A stretch of 64,000 nucleotides of DNA from Sphingomonadales bacterium UBA7471. Its GTDB lineage: Bacteria > Pseudomonadota > Alphaproteobacteria > Sphingomonadales > Sphingomonadaceae. Within the stretch, counting starts at the first letter, position 1, and each line of letters begins with the position of its first letter. Below, piece after piece: positions 19,816-28,427 of this stretch. The notes under the pieces are model-generated. The model was not told where the DNA came from, ran no database searches, and saw nothing but the letters and a program-made list of their open reading frames with translations. The translations under genes and the position numbers were made by a program. The stretch is from contig DLOZ01000032.1 in assembly GCA_002479765.1 (NCBI GenBank), positions 84,161 through 148,160 on the forward strand, written 5' to 3'.

Positions 19816-20876
19816 AGTCCTTTTTGACAAAACTGCGCCGTGATTCAGCAGCTAAACAGAATATCCCTCACAACCGGCTGGTCACAGGCGGCATCTCAGG
19901 CCCCAGTTACTACTTTTCCGCATTTGTCGCACGCATCAAAAAATATTCTCGTGCAAAAGAGCAGGCCAAAAAAGCCCGACAAGGAAAAGGTTACTTCCGC
20001 GCCACCGTCAGCTATGAACAGCAGCCGTCGTCAATCTGCAGGCCGATGCGGATTTTGGTCGCCGATGACAACCGGACGAACCGGAACATTCTGTCTGCTA
20101 TTCTGGAAGCTGCGGGCCACACAGTCGTTATGGTAACCGACGGTGATGAAGCGCTTGATGTGATGAAAAAGGGCGGCATCGATATACTGCTGATCGATAT
20201 CAACATGCCACGTCTTAACGGCATCGACACCTGTTCCATATGGCGACAGATTGAAGGCGGGCAAAACCATTTGCCGATTATCGGCATAACAGCCGACGCG
20301 ACTTCAGAAACCGAGATAAAGTGTCGAAACGCCGGCATGGATATGCGCATCACAAAACCCGTGAACGCACAAATGCTTCTCAACGCTATCGAGAAATATT
20401 GCCGCGCCGACACGAATGGGCCGTTAACGCAGCAAGCATTACCAACCGATCCGTTGGATGAAGTCGCGCCCATCTTTGGAAATATTCCATCAGCGGACGC
20501 GCCAATCGACCACGGTCAAATCCAGTATCTGTTGTCTATTGGCGATCACGCTTTTGTGAATGCGATGATCGAAGGCTTTGTCGAAGATGTCGAACAAACG
20601 CTGGGTCCCTTACGTAAAGCCGTTGCGGAAGGCGATGTTTCGGAATTCCGTTTTTGCGCACATGCGTTCAAAAGTTCCGGCAACAATATGGGCGCCCGCG
20701 CGCTATCGCGGCTATGTGGGCAGCTTGAAAAAGTCAGTGAAGCCGACTTTTTTCAATATCGATTCATCTATCTTCAGCAAATGGAACAGGAAGCCGCAAC
20801 GGCGGTCGATGCCCTGAAATCACATGTGCATTTCACGCCAAATGGCGACACTGTTCGGGCGGGCTCAACCACCTGA
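19812..20876 (+). CDS. REC-HPt phosphorelay protein, RpfC-like without kinase core
   Basis: A 354-residue protein. Residues 1-78 are basic and low in recognisable structure; a receiver follows (about 79-195) with ILVADDN, acceptor Asp in LLIDINMP, GITADAT and ITKPV; an HPt domain (about 225-340) has the phospho-His in AHAFKSSGNNMG. The REC-HPt half looks like the C-terminus of RpfC-type hybrid sensor kinases, but the membrane sensor, HisKA and ATPase domains are absent. It could shuttle phosphate between another kinase and the REC-GGDEF-EAL protein upstream. Not a known named gene. Confidence 0.88.
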   Translation: MKSFLTKLRRDSAAKQNIPHNRLVTGGISGPSYYFSAFVARIKKYSRAKEQAKKARQGKGYFRATVSYEQQPSSICRPMRILVADDNRTNRNILSAILEAAGHTVVMVTDGDEALDVMKKGGIDILLIDINMPRLNGIDTCSIWRQIEGGQNHLPIIGITADATSETEIKCRNAGMDMRITKPVNAQMLLNAIEKYCRADTNGPLTQQALPTDPLDEVAPIFGNIPSADAPIDHGQIQYLLSIGDHAFVNAMIEGFVEDVEQTLGPLRKAVAEGDVSEFRFCAHAFKSSGNNMGARALSRLCGQLEKVSEADFFQYRFIYLQQMEQEAATAVDALKSHVHFTPNGDTVRAGSTT

Positions 20877-20987
20877 CTGCCGATTGCGTCAGCAAAAATC
20901 AAAATATTGCAAACCTTCTTGGGTCGTCGCTTCTGGTCGCTATCATCAACGCAGTCGATTATTGTGACCAATCAATCTCGTTGGGCT

Positions 20988-21003
20988 TGGCGATGCATCG
21001 CCA
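20988..21003. promoter_or_regulatory. 16-base perfect palindrome upstream of katG
   Basis: TGGCGATGCATCGCCA reads the same on both strands and lies 55-70 bases before the katG start, in the otherwise gene-free 20877-21057. A dimeric repressor or activator site is likely; its owner is unknown. The remainder of this gap shows nothing else clear. Confidence 0.5.
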
Positions 21004-21057
21004 GTAACTGCAAACTACACCAAACGGGTGTCCACGGTTAAACGGGAGAAGATATCC

Positions 21058-23271
21058 ATGAAAATACGCAACATCGCCCTCGTCGCGTTGCTTGCCGCCA
21101 CATCACCAGTGGCCCTCGCATCTGCGGCACATGCCGAAACGGCCGAACCAAAAGCGGAATGGTGGCCGAAGAAGGTCGACTTGACCGCTCTGCGCCAAAA
21201 TGAAGCGCGCGCAAACCCTTATGGCGACGACTTTAACTATGCTGCCGAATTTGCCACGCTCGACCTTGATGCGGTCAAGGAAGATATTCGCAAAGTCCTG
21301 AAAACATCGCAGCCTTGGTGGCCATCTGACTATGGCCATTATGGTCCGTTCTTCATCCGCATGGCATGGCACAGCGCCGGCACCTATCGCACCGGCGACG
21401 GTCGTGGCGGATCTGATGGCGGCGAAATGCGCTTTGAACCGCTTAATTCGTGGCCGGATAACGTAAACCTCGACAAGGCACGCCGTTTGGTATGGCCAAT
21501 CAAGCAAAAATACGGCCGTAAACTTTCATGGGGCGACCTGATGGTCCTCTCCGGAAATGTGGCCATGGAAGATATGGGCTTCAAAACCCTTGGCTTTGCG
21601 GGCGGCCGCGTCGACACATGGCAGCCTGATCTCGTGTTTTGGGGCCCCGAAACCAAATTGCTGACGGACCAACGCCGCGACGCAAAGGGCAATTTGAAGG
21701 GTCCATTGGCGGCAACGCAGATGGGTCTGATCTACGTCAATCCAGAAGGTCCAAACGGCGTTCCTGACCCCCTCGCCGCGGCTCAGGACATCCGCCGTGC
21801 ATTTGGTGTGATGGCAATGAACGATGCCGAAACAGCTGCGCTGATCGCAGGTGGCCACACCTTTGGAAAAGCACATGGTGCAAAGAAGCCAGAAGAGTGC
21901 GTTGCCGGTGACCCCGGCATGGCGCCCATTGAACAGCAAGGCTTGGGCTGGACCAACAAATGCGGCAAAGGCCATTCGGAAGATACGATTTCCAGTGGAC
22001 TTGAAGGTGCGTGGACGTCCAACCCAATCGCGTTCACCACGCAGTATCTGGACAATCTTTACGGTTTTGAATGGGTAAAGACGAAAAGCCCTGCTGGCGC
22101 GGTACAGTGGATCCCGACCGATCCATCGGCCGCGAACATGGTTCCAGACGCACATCGTCCTGACGTGCGTCATGCACCCATCATGTTCACAACCGACATT
22201 GCATTGCGTGAAGACCCCGGATTCCGGAAGATTACCAAGCGCTGGCAGAAAAATCCGCAAGAGTTTGCGGACGCCTTTGCACAGGCATGGTTCAAGCTCA
22301 CCCACCGCGACATGGGGCCGCAAGCCCGTTACCTTGGTAAAGACGCGCCAAAAGTGACCTTGAAGTGGCAGGACCCGCTACCGAAGGCAAATTATGCGCC
22401 CATCGGTGCAGAGGATATCGTTCAGTTGAAGGCCAGCATTTTGGCCTCAGGCCTAACGACTGCCGAACTTGTGCGGACAGCATGGGCATCGGCCTCAACC
22501 TTCCGCTCGACCGATATGCGTGGCGGAGCCAATGGTGGCCGTCTGCGTCTTGCGCCGCAGAAGGATTGGGCCGTCAATGACCCTGCCGAAGTCAGCAAGG
22601 TTATAGCCAAGCTTGAAACGGTCCGCACCGCGTTCAACAAGGGCGCAAAGGGCGGTCAGCAGGTCAGCATCGCGGACTTGATCGTGCTGGGCGGTAATGC
22701 GGCCATCGAACAAGCTGCCAAGGCCGCTGGGCAGGACGTTACCGTTCCGTTCAAGGCTGGACGGGTCGACGCCGGACAGGACCAAACCGATGTGGAATCG
22801 TTCAACCAGCTGCAACCCAAAGCCGACGGTTTCCGTAACTATTTTGCATCAGACTCCTATTTTGGTCCAACGGAAGCGCTGATCGACAAGGCGGACTTGC
22901 TTGGCCTGACCGTTGCAGAAACGACCGTTTTGGTCGGCGGTATGCGCGTTCTGGGTGCAAATGCGGGCGGTTCGACTGCCGGTGTATTCACCAGCAAGCC
23001 AGGCACGCTGACCAACGACTTCTTTACCAATCTGCTGTCGATGGACACAGTCTGGGCGAAGTCGGCGACCGATGCTGGCCTGTATGAAGGCAAGGACCGG
23101 GCAACCGGTGCGGCCAAGTGGACCGCAACGCCGGTCGACCTCGTTTTCGGGTCAAATGCCGAGCTGCGTGCCGTCGCCGAAGTATATGCTTCGGATGATG
23201 CGAAAGAAAAGTTCGTGGCCGATTTCATCGCAGCATGGACCAAGGTCATGGACGCAGATCGCTTCCAATAA
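21058..23271 (+). CDS. katG: Catalase-peroxidase with signal peptide
   Basis: Bifunctional heme enzyme that removes hydrogen peroxide. Start chosen at [17 protein letters not shown] after a GGGAGAAG ribosome site (737 residues). The first ~29 residues form a Sec signal peptide ending AHA, so this is an exported KatG (KatP-type). The distal pocket [11 protein letters not shown], the Tyr of [11 protein letters not shown] and the Met of [20 protein letters not shown] (Trp-Tyr-Met adduct and proximal His) are all there. Two tandem peroxidase domains of normal length. Followed by a terminator and a small cytochrome c. Confidence 0.95.
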   Translation: MKIRNIALVALLAATSPVALASAAHAETAEPKAEWWPKKVDLTALRQNEARANPYGDDFNYAAEFATLDLDAVKEDIRKVLKTSQPWWPSDYGHYGPFFIRMAWHSAGTYRTGDGRGGSDGGEMRFEPLNSWPDNVNLDKARRLVWPIKQKYGRKLSWGDLMVLSGNVAMEDMGFKTLGFAGGRVDTWQPDLVFWGPETKLLTDQRRDAKGNLKGPLAATQMGLIYVNPEGPNGVPDPLAAAQDIRRAFGVMAMNDAETAALIAGGHTFGKAHGAKKPEECVAGDPGMAPIEQQGLGWTNKCGKGHSEDTISSGLEGAWTSNPIAFTTQYLDNLYGFEWVKTKSPAGAVQWIPTDPSAANMVPDAHRPDVRHAPIMFTTDIALREDPGFRKITKRWQKNPQEFADAFAQAWFKLTHRDMGPQARYLGKDAPKVTLKWQDPLPKANYAPIGAEDIVQLKASILASGLTTAELVRTAWASASTFRSTDMRGGANGGRLRLAPQKDWAVNDPAEVSKVIAKLETVRTAFNKGAKGGQQVSIADLIVLGGNAAIEQAAKAAGQDVTVPFKAGRVDAGQDQTDVESFNQLQPKADGFRNYFASDSYFGPTEALIDKADLLGLTVAETTVLVGGMRVLGANAGGSTAGVFTSKPGTLTNDFFTNLLSMDTVWAKSATDAGLYEGKDRATGAAKWTATPVDLVFGSNAELRAVAEVYASDDAKEKFVADFIAAWTKVMDADRFQ

Positions 23272-23282
23272 CCCATGTTGAA

Positions 23283-23317
23283 GGCGACGGCGGGTCATTC
23301 TGCCGTCGCCATTTTTC
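23283..23317 (+). terminator. Rho-independent terminator after katG
   Basis: GGCGACGGC and GCCGTCGCC form a nine-base stem with a ten-base loop, followed by ATTTTTCT, eleven bases after the katG stop. Confidence 0.85.
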
Positions 23318-23348
23318 TATCTATCAACATTAACTGGTGAGGCTAAGC

Positions 23349-23726
23349 GTGCGCTATTTCCCGCTATCGGTGGCTCTTGCCACGTTTCCCTTGTTTTTGG
23401 CGGCAACCCCTTTATTTAGCCCGGCGACGGCGCAGCAGGCACGCCCACCCGCATTTGCGGTATGCGCTGGCTGTCATTCGACACAGGTTGGAAAGACAGC
23501 CTTCGGCCCTAGCCTAGCCGGCGTCAGCGGCCGCCGCGCTGGCACGCTTGCAGGATATGCCTACAGCCCCGCACTCAAGGCATCAGGACTGACGTGGAAC
23601 GCCAAAACGCTCGACCGGTGGTTAACCAATCCAAGGAAAACCGTACCCGGCACCAAAATGCCCTTTAACGGCATTCAGGACCGCAAAGCCCGTGAACAGG
23701 TCATCGCTTATTTACTGACTTTATGA
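23349..23726 (+). CDS. Small exported class I cytochrome c
   Basis: A 125-residue periplasmic electron carrier. GTG 23349 is preferred because GGTGAGG sits about seven bases upstream; another GTG at 23337 is possible. A hydrophobic signal peptide ends near ATAQQA. Heme attachment is CAGCH and the distal Met lies in GTKMPFNG, the cytochrome c2/c-552 pattern. Coming straight after exported KatG it might deliver electrons to that peroxidase, but the terminator between them argues for at least partly separate transcription. Confidence 0.9.
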   Translation: MRYFPLSVALATFPLFLAATPLFSPATAQQARPPAFAVCAGCHSTQVGKTAFGPSLAGVSGRRAGTLAGYAYSPALKASGLTWNAKTLDRWLTNPRKTVPGTKMPFNGIQDRKAREQVIAYLLTL

Positions 23727-23770
23727 TGTTCTGAGTACGCCAAAACCACTGAAATAAGCGCCAAATAAAA

Positions 23771-23860
23771 TGGCGGAGAGATAGGGATTCGAACCCTAGG
23801 TACCGTCACCGGCACGCCGCATTTCGAGTGCGGTGCTTTCGACCACTCAGCCATCTCTCC
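23771..23860 (-). tRNA. tRNA-Ser (CGA)
   Basis: On the minus strand the 90-nt class II tRNA starts GGAGAGATGGCTGAGTGG, has anticodon loop CTCGAAA (anticodon CGA), a long variable arm, GGTTCGAATCC in the T arm, and an encoded CCA. Confidence 0.95.
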
Positions 23861-23992
23861 GCAAATCATTAGGACTGGTCTTTGCCGGCAAACCGGCGCG
23901 TCCCGATGACAGAGCGGGGCCATTAACTGATGTTTTTCGCTTTGCCAAGACTGAAGGTTGATTTGCGTGGCATTAGGCATGATATTAGTCCT

Positions 23993-24343
23993 ATGACGTC
24001 ACAAATCCCCCTTCCTGAACAAGCTGAAGCCGCATTTTCCATCGGTGATGTTGTCCGCCACCGCATTTTTGACTTTCGCGGTGTTGTTTTCGACATCGAT
24101 CCGGTGTTCGCCAACAGCGACGAGTGGTATGAATCGATACCCGAGCCCATTCGGCCGACCAAAAATCAGCCATTTTATCACCTGTTCGCGGAAAATGCCG
24201 AAAGCAGCTATATCGCCTATGTTAGCCAGCAAAATTTGCTACCAGACCGCGAACAAGGGCCGGTTAGTCACCCCGGCATCGGCGCGGTGTTTGAAGGTTG
24301 GGATGGCAACCAATATAAACTAAAGCGCCTTATGCGTCAGTGA
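23993..24343 (+). CDS. hspQ: Heat shock protein HspQ
   Basis: Small hemimethylated-DNA-binding/YccV-like protein, a specificity factor for Lon protease in enterobacteria. Start chosen at MTSQIPLPEQ (116 residues) rather than the long upstream frame. Signatures: FSIGDVVRHRIFDFRGVVFD, QPFYHLFAEN, YVSQQNLLPD. It converges with the diheme cytochrome gene, overlapping by seven bases. Confidence 0.88.
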   Translation: MTSQIPLPEQAEAAFSIGDVVRHRIFDFRGVVFDIDPVFANSDEWYESIPEPIRPTKNQPFYHLFAENAESSYIAYVSQQNLLPDREQGPVSHPGIGAVFEGWDGNQYKLKRLMRQ

Positions 24344-25353
24344 GTATTGGACGGCATCGCGGCTATCCATTGCCGCAACAGTTCCACGCCTTCTTCATGC
24401 ACCGTTGAGCGCCCAAGCTCCGGCATCGCGATGCCCGGATCAGTGCTTTCCATGCGCTTTATCAAAATGGACTGGTCAGGCTGACCGGGTGCGATGATAA
24501 AATCAAGATCACCGCTTGCCCTGCCCGCCGCGACTGGCCTTTTGCCGATACCTAGTGCCGCAGCGCCCGTCGCAGAACCATCCAGAAACAGGCCGCTATT
24601 GCTTGCGGAGCCTTGGGGCGCATGACAATGGCCGCAATTCACCTTCAGATATTGTCGCGCCCTATCATCCAGTGCCCCCGTGCGGCTGTCATCCCATTTC
24701 GGATATGGCTGAAGCCGCGCCAGCGCCGGCGCAGCCTTGACGATAGCGCGCGCGTCCGCTGGGCGAAGAAACGCCATATTTTGCCATACGGGACCAATCG
24801 GCATGATATTTCCTGCCGCCGAGTGGCATTGCTTGCACTGGTTCTTGTTCGGCACGCTATAATTCACCGACAGATCATTGCCACCATGGGTGAACGTAAC
24901 GGGCACCCTGGTGCCGCCAACCCGCAAATCCGCATCTTTACCATCCGCGCGCCACACATAAGGCAAGGCAACCCAGCCCTGCGCTTGATGCAACAAGACC
25001 CTGGTTTCAATGACATTTAGTCCACCCGACTTTGCCGGATAACCGAAGCTTTTGATAAGTGCGCTACCGACCGGAAAGATCAGCCTTCCGTCTGCATCCG
25101 CGCCAATTTGGGCCCCATCGGGCACATAAATAAACCGTTGTTTTGCGGCATAATCGCTGAACAGCGGGGTGCGCAGTTCATAAGGTATCAGGCGGGCCGA
25201 TGGCCGTGCTGCGCCACCGTCGAAAAATCCGAAGGACGATAAAGTCGCCGGATTTTGCGGACCCGCGATGGCAATAGCTGCCGGATCATCCGACGCAGCC
25301 GACGTTGCCACGGCGGCTGCAAAAGCCAGCACAAACGGCACTACGAAACGCAT
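24337..25353 (-). CDS. Exported diheme cytochrome (HNE_0200/SO2930 family)
   Basis: A 338-residue protein with a signal peptide ending about residue 20 and two heme-binding motifs, CKQCH (about 177) and CGHCH (about 240), which with the tail MPELGRS supplies a possible Met ligand. Sequence segments such as LRTPLFSDYAAKQRFIYVP mark the uncharacterised family found in marine and aquatic bacteria beside a beta-helix protein, exactly as here: it shares one base with that gene's stop. Function unknown. Confidence 0.85.
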   Translation of the reverse strand: MRFVVPFVLAFAAAVATSAASDDPAAIAIAGPQNPATLSSFGFFDGGAARPSARLIPYELRTPLFSDYAAKQRFIYVPDGAQIGADADGRLIFPVGSALIKSFGYPAKSGGLNVIETRVLLHQAQGWVALPYVWRADGKDADLRVGGTRVPVTFTHGGNDLSVNYSVPNKNQCKQCHSAAGNIMPIGPVWQNMAFLRPADARAIVKAAPALARLQPYPKWDDSRTGALDDRARQYLKVNCGHCHAPQGSASNSGLFLDGSATGAAALGIGKRPVAAGRASGDLDFIIAPGQPDQSILIKRMESTDPGIAMPELGRSTVHEEGVELLRQWIAAMPSNTH

Positions 25354-26558
25354 TAGCGGATGGCAGCTTCCATTGCTTCAGGCAGTATGATCGCTGGCAA
25401 TCCGTCAGGCCGCGATGTTGCACGGGCCAATGGTGCCGGTTGCGCCATTGCGGTATCGGCGGTGACGTCCTTCAACCCAAGCGATAGCGCGGGGACGTCA
25501 TCCTGAATGACCGGCATATATTCGGATCCACCAGCGCCGTCCCAGAATATCCCGGGGAAGCTTCCGCCCATCGCAGCTGCAATTTCAGTGCCGCCGCGAA
25601 ATTTGGGGTCCCACCCTGCCCGGCTATGTTGGTTGTCCCAGATGATGACCTCGCGCGGTAACGGGTCATATTTGGGATCCTGAAAAGGAAAGCGATAGCC
25701 AACGATCATGATGTTGGTCGTGCCGTTTTCACCAATGACATTGTCAAAGACTTCAACCCTGCGGTTGGCCATTACCATAACGCCCGTTCCGGTTGGGACG
25801 TTGGCCACGATATTTCCCTTCGGCGCAAAGTTCGGGGTCATGTTGTTGACGATGATATTGCCGAATATCCGGACATTATGTCCGCCCATTTGCGGCAAAT
25901 TGGGTAGGTCGAACACCAAAACGCCGCCTGTATTGCGGGTCGCGATATTGTCATGAACATCGGCGTCAAAGCTGTTTTCAATTTCAATGCCCGCGACATT
26001 TTCGACGGCCGTTGAATGGCGCACAACGATATTGCGCGACTGCCCAACATAAATGCCCGCATCCGACGCGCCGCGCACAAATACCGAGTCAATCAGGACA
26101 TCTTTGCTTTCGACCGGATAGATCCCATATGCGCCATTGGTGGCCAATGGACCGCCCGTCCATTCGACGCGCAATTTGTGATAGACGATGCGGTCCGCAC
26201 CCTTTGACTTGATGCCATCGCCCTTGCTGTTCTCGACGGCAAAATCTCTCAGCACAACATCATCGGAAGTTACCAATAATCCTTCGCCAGCGCCTTGCTG
26301 ACCGGAGAAATCAAGGATGGTCTCCAACCCGCCCTGCCCCTTTACCGTCACCTTATTGACGTCAAGCGAGAGCCCGTCAGACAGCTTGAACCGCCCGGCG
26401 GCAAGCTCAACAACGTCACCCGGCTCCGCCGCTATCAGCGCCTCATGCAAACGCTCCTGCGCGCCTTCGCCGGGCGAGACGGCGATAGTCTTTGCCGAAG
26501 CAGGTTGAACGAGCGCGCAAAATGCAGCGCCAACGAATAGCAGCTCTCTAATCCTCAT
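25353..26558 (-). CDS. Exported parallel beta-helix protein
   Basis: Start chosen at MRIRELLFVGAAFCAL (401 residues), giving a signal peptide cut near ASA; the longer frame upstream has no signal peptide. The body has repeated turns rich in Asn, Asp, Gly and Ile/Val (VAGIEIENS, ATRNTGGVL, NIIVNN) typical of right-handed beta-helix polysaccharide-binding or lyase folds. No catalytic motif is obvious. It pairs with the diheme cytochrome in a two-gene operon, a known but functionally undefined pairing. Confidence 0.87.
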   Translation of the reverse strand: MRIRELLFVGAAFCALVQPASAKTIAVSPGEGAQERLHEALIAAEPGDVVELAAGRFKLSDGLSLDVNKVTVKGQGGLETILDFSGQQGAGEGLLVTSDDVVLRDFAVENSKGDGIKSKGADRIVYHKLRVEWTGGPLATNGAYGIYPVESKDVLIDSVFVRGASDAGIYVGQSRNIVVRHSTAVENVAGIEIENSFDADVHDNIATRNTGGVLVFDLPNLPQMGGHNVRIFGNIIVNNMTPNFAPKGNIVANVPTGTGVMVMANRRVEVFDNVIGENGTTNIMIVGYRFPFQDPKYDPLPREVIIWDNQHSRAGWDPKFRGGTEIAAAMGGSFPGIFWDGAGGSEYMPVIQDDVPALSLGLKDVTADTAMAQPAPLARATSRPDGLPAIILPEAMEAAIR

Positions 26559-26660
26559 CGGCACAACATGCCGTAGAGAATGATAATTGCAAGCGGGATT
26601 AGGCGTGGCTGCCCAATATCCAATCAACGCCAGTTTACGCATATTCGCTACCCCTGACAT

Positions 26661-26694
26661 GAAACAAATACCGCCCCAAGATTGCTCAGGGCGG
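26661..26694 (-). terminator. Terminator of the transhydrogenase operon
   Basis: On the minus strand CCGCCC and GGGCGG pair around a 12-base loop, followed by TATTTGTTT, about 30 bases after the pntB stop. The same 26559-26722 gap must also hold the promoter of the beta-helix operon; I see no clear consensus. Confidence 0.75.
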
Positions 26695-26722
26695 CCTTTG
26701 TTCGTCGATAGCGTGAAGTGAC

Positions 26723-28135
26723 CTAGTGCTGCAAGGCCTTGACGATGTCTTCGCACATCTTCTTGGCATCAGCCAGAAGCATCATCGTTTGGTCCATGTA
26801 GAACACATCATTGTCGACGCCGGCATAGCCCACACCGCCCATTGAGCGCTTTACGAAGAACACGGTCTTTGCCTTGTCGACATCAAAAACGGGCATGCCG
26901 TAAATTGGCGATGTCTTATCAGTTTTCGCCGCGGGGTTCACAACGTCATTTGCACCGATGATGAATGCAACATCGGTTTGCGCAAATTCGCTGTTGATGT
27001 CCTCAAGCTCGAATACCTCATCATAAGGCACCTGCGCTTCGGCGAGCAGTACGTTCATATGCCCGGGCATACGTCCGGCAACCGGGTGAATGGCGTATTT
27101 CACCGAAACGCCCTGCTTCTTCAGTACATCCGCCATTTCGCGCAAGATATGCTGCGCCTGCGCAACCGCCATGCCGTAACCCGGTACAATGATAACGCTT
27201 TCCGCCTGCTGCATCATATAGGCAGCATCTTCGGCCGAACCGCGCTTCCATGGGCGCTGCTCTTTGGCAGGGCCACCGGTTGCGGATGCCTCTGCGCCAA
27301 AGCCGCCCGCGATAACGCTAATGAAACTGCGGTTCATGGCCTTGCACATGATGTACGACAAAATCGCGCCAGACGAGCCCACCAGCGCGCCAGTGATGAT
27401 CATTGCTGTATTGTGCAGCGTGAAGCCCATGGCCGCTGCTGCCCAGCCTGAATAGCTGTTGAGCATCGATACCACGACCGGCATGTCCGCGCCGCCGATT
27501 GGAATGATAAGCAAGAAGCCGATTACGAATGCGAGTGCCGTAATCGTCCAGAATATCCACGGGCTTTGATCAACCGTGAAATAGGCAATGAGACCCAAGA
27601 TCGCCGCCAGCGTGCCTAAGTTGACCACATGCCGCATAGGCAACATGATCGGCGCACCCGACATCTTGCCCGCGAGCTTAAGGAACGCGATCACCGAACC
27701 CGAGAATGTAATCGCACCGATCGCGATGCCCAAGCCCATTTCAACGCGGCTGACGGGGTTCATCAAGCCATCCGCGCCATTGATGCCGAAAGCTTCAGGG
27801 TTCAAAAACGCGGCTGCGGCAACAAGAACTGCGGCCATGCCAACAAGGCTGTGAAACGCGGCCACCAGTTGCGGCATGTCCGTCATCGCAATCCTGCGTG
27901 CGGTCACCCAACCGATCCCACCACCGATAAAAATTGCACCCAAAATTTCGGGCAATGACGCGACATCATGCGTGACCAAGGTCGTCACAACCGCAATCAG
28001 CATACCGGCCATTCCGAAACGGTTGCCCTGCTGCGATGTCGCGGGCGACGACAGCCCGCGCAAAGCGAGAATGAAAAAGACGCCCGATATCAAATAAGCG
28101 AGCATCACCCATGCGGGAGGAGCAGCATGTTCCAA
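26723..28135 (-). CDS. pntB: NAD(P) transhydrogenase subunit beta
   Basis: Membrane and NADP-binding subunit of the proton-pumping transhydrogenase. I place the start at TTG 28135 (MEHAAPPAWVMLAY in initiator form, 470 residues) because AAGGAG lies eight bases upstream and the frame further out lies in pntA2. Eight or nine hydrophobic helices fill about residues 8-260; the C-terminal NADP domain has PGYGMAVAQAQ and AFIIGANDVVNPAA. Confidence 0.94.
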   Translation of the reverse strand: MEHAAPPAWVMLAYLISGVFFILALRGLSSPATSQQGNRFGMAGMLIAVVTTLVTHDVASLPEILGAIFIGGGIGWVTARRIAMTDMPQLVAAFHSLVGMAAVLVAAAAFLNPEAFGINGADGLMNPVSRVEMGLGIAIGAITFSGSVIAFLKLAGKMSGAPIMLPMRHVVNLGTLAAILGLIAYFTVDQSPWIFWTITALAFVIGFLLIIPIGGADMPVVVSMLNSYSGWAAAAMGFTLHNTAMIITGALVGSSGAILSYIMCKAMNRSFISVIAGGFGAEASATGGPAKEQRPWKRGSAEDAAYMMQQAESVIIVPGYGMAVAQAQHILREMADVLKKQGVSVKYAIHPVAGRMPGHMNVLLAEAQVPYDEVFELEDINSEFAQTDVAFIIGANDVVNPAAKTDKTSPIYGMPVFDVDKAKTVFFVKRSMGGVGYAGVDNDVFYMDQTMMLLADAKKMCEDIVKALQH

Positions 28136-28136
28136 C

Positions 28137-28418
28137 TTAACGCTCCTTTTTCTTGTACATTGCGAGCATGCGTGCGGTAACCGCAAAGCCACCGAAGATG
28201 TTGACGCTTGCCAGTGCAACCGCAATCAGCCCCAGCCATTTTGCAGTCGGCGAACCCCCCGCTGCCGACGCGATCAACGCGCCCACAATGATGACCGAAG
28301 AAATTGCGTTCGTAACCGCCATCAAGGGCGTGTGCAGTGCCGGTGTAACCGACCAAACGACATAATAGCCCACGAAACACGCCATCACGAAGATGGATAA
28401 AATTGAAATAAAGTCCAT
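28137..28418 (-). CDS. pntAB: NAD(P) transhydrogenase subunit alpha, membrane part
   Basis: A 93-residue subunit with three transmembrane helices (about residues 4-20, 34-55, 62-84), equal to the C-terminal membrane part of the enterobacterial PntA. Split alpha subunits are normal in alphaproteobacteria. Ends MYKKKER, one base before the pntB start. Confidence 0.93.
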   Translation of the reverse strand: MDFISILSIFVMACFVGYYVVWSVTPALHTPLMAVTNAISSVIIVGALIASAAGGSPTAKWLGLIAVALASVNIFGGFAVTARMLAMYKKKER

Positions 28419-28427
28419 GGTGCCCCC

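Noticed and set aside
21526..22323. 265-codon minus-strand frame inside katG
   Set aside because: Antisense shadow of a fully conserved enzyme; composition rich in Arg, Cys and Trp as expected of a wrong frame.
25353..26756. Longer version of the beta-helix protein starting at 26756
   Set aside because: It would lack a signal peptide and run across the pntB terminator; the start at 26558 gives a clean signal sequence.
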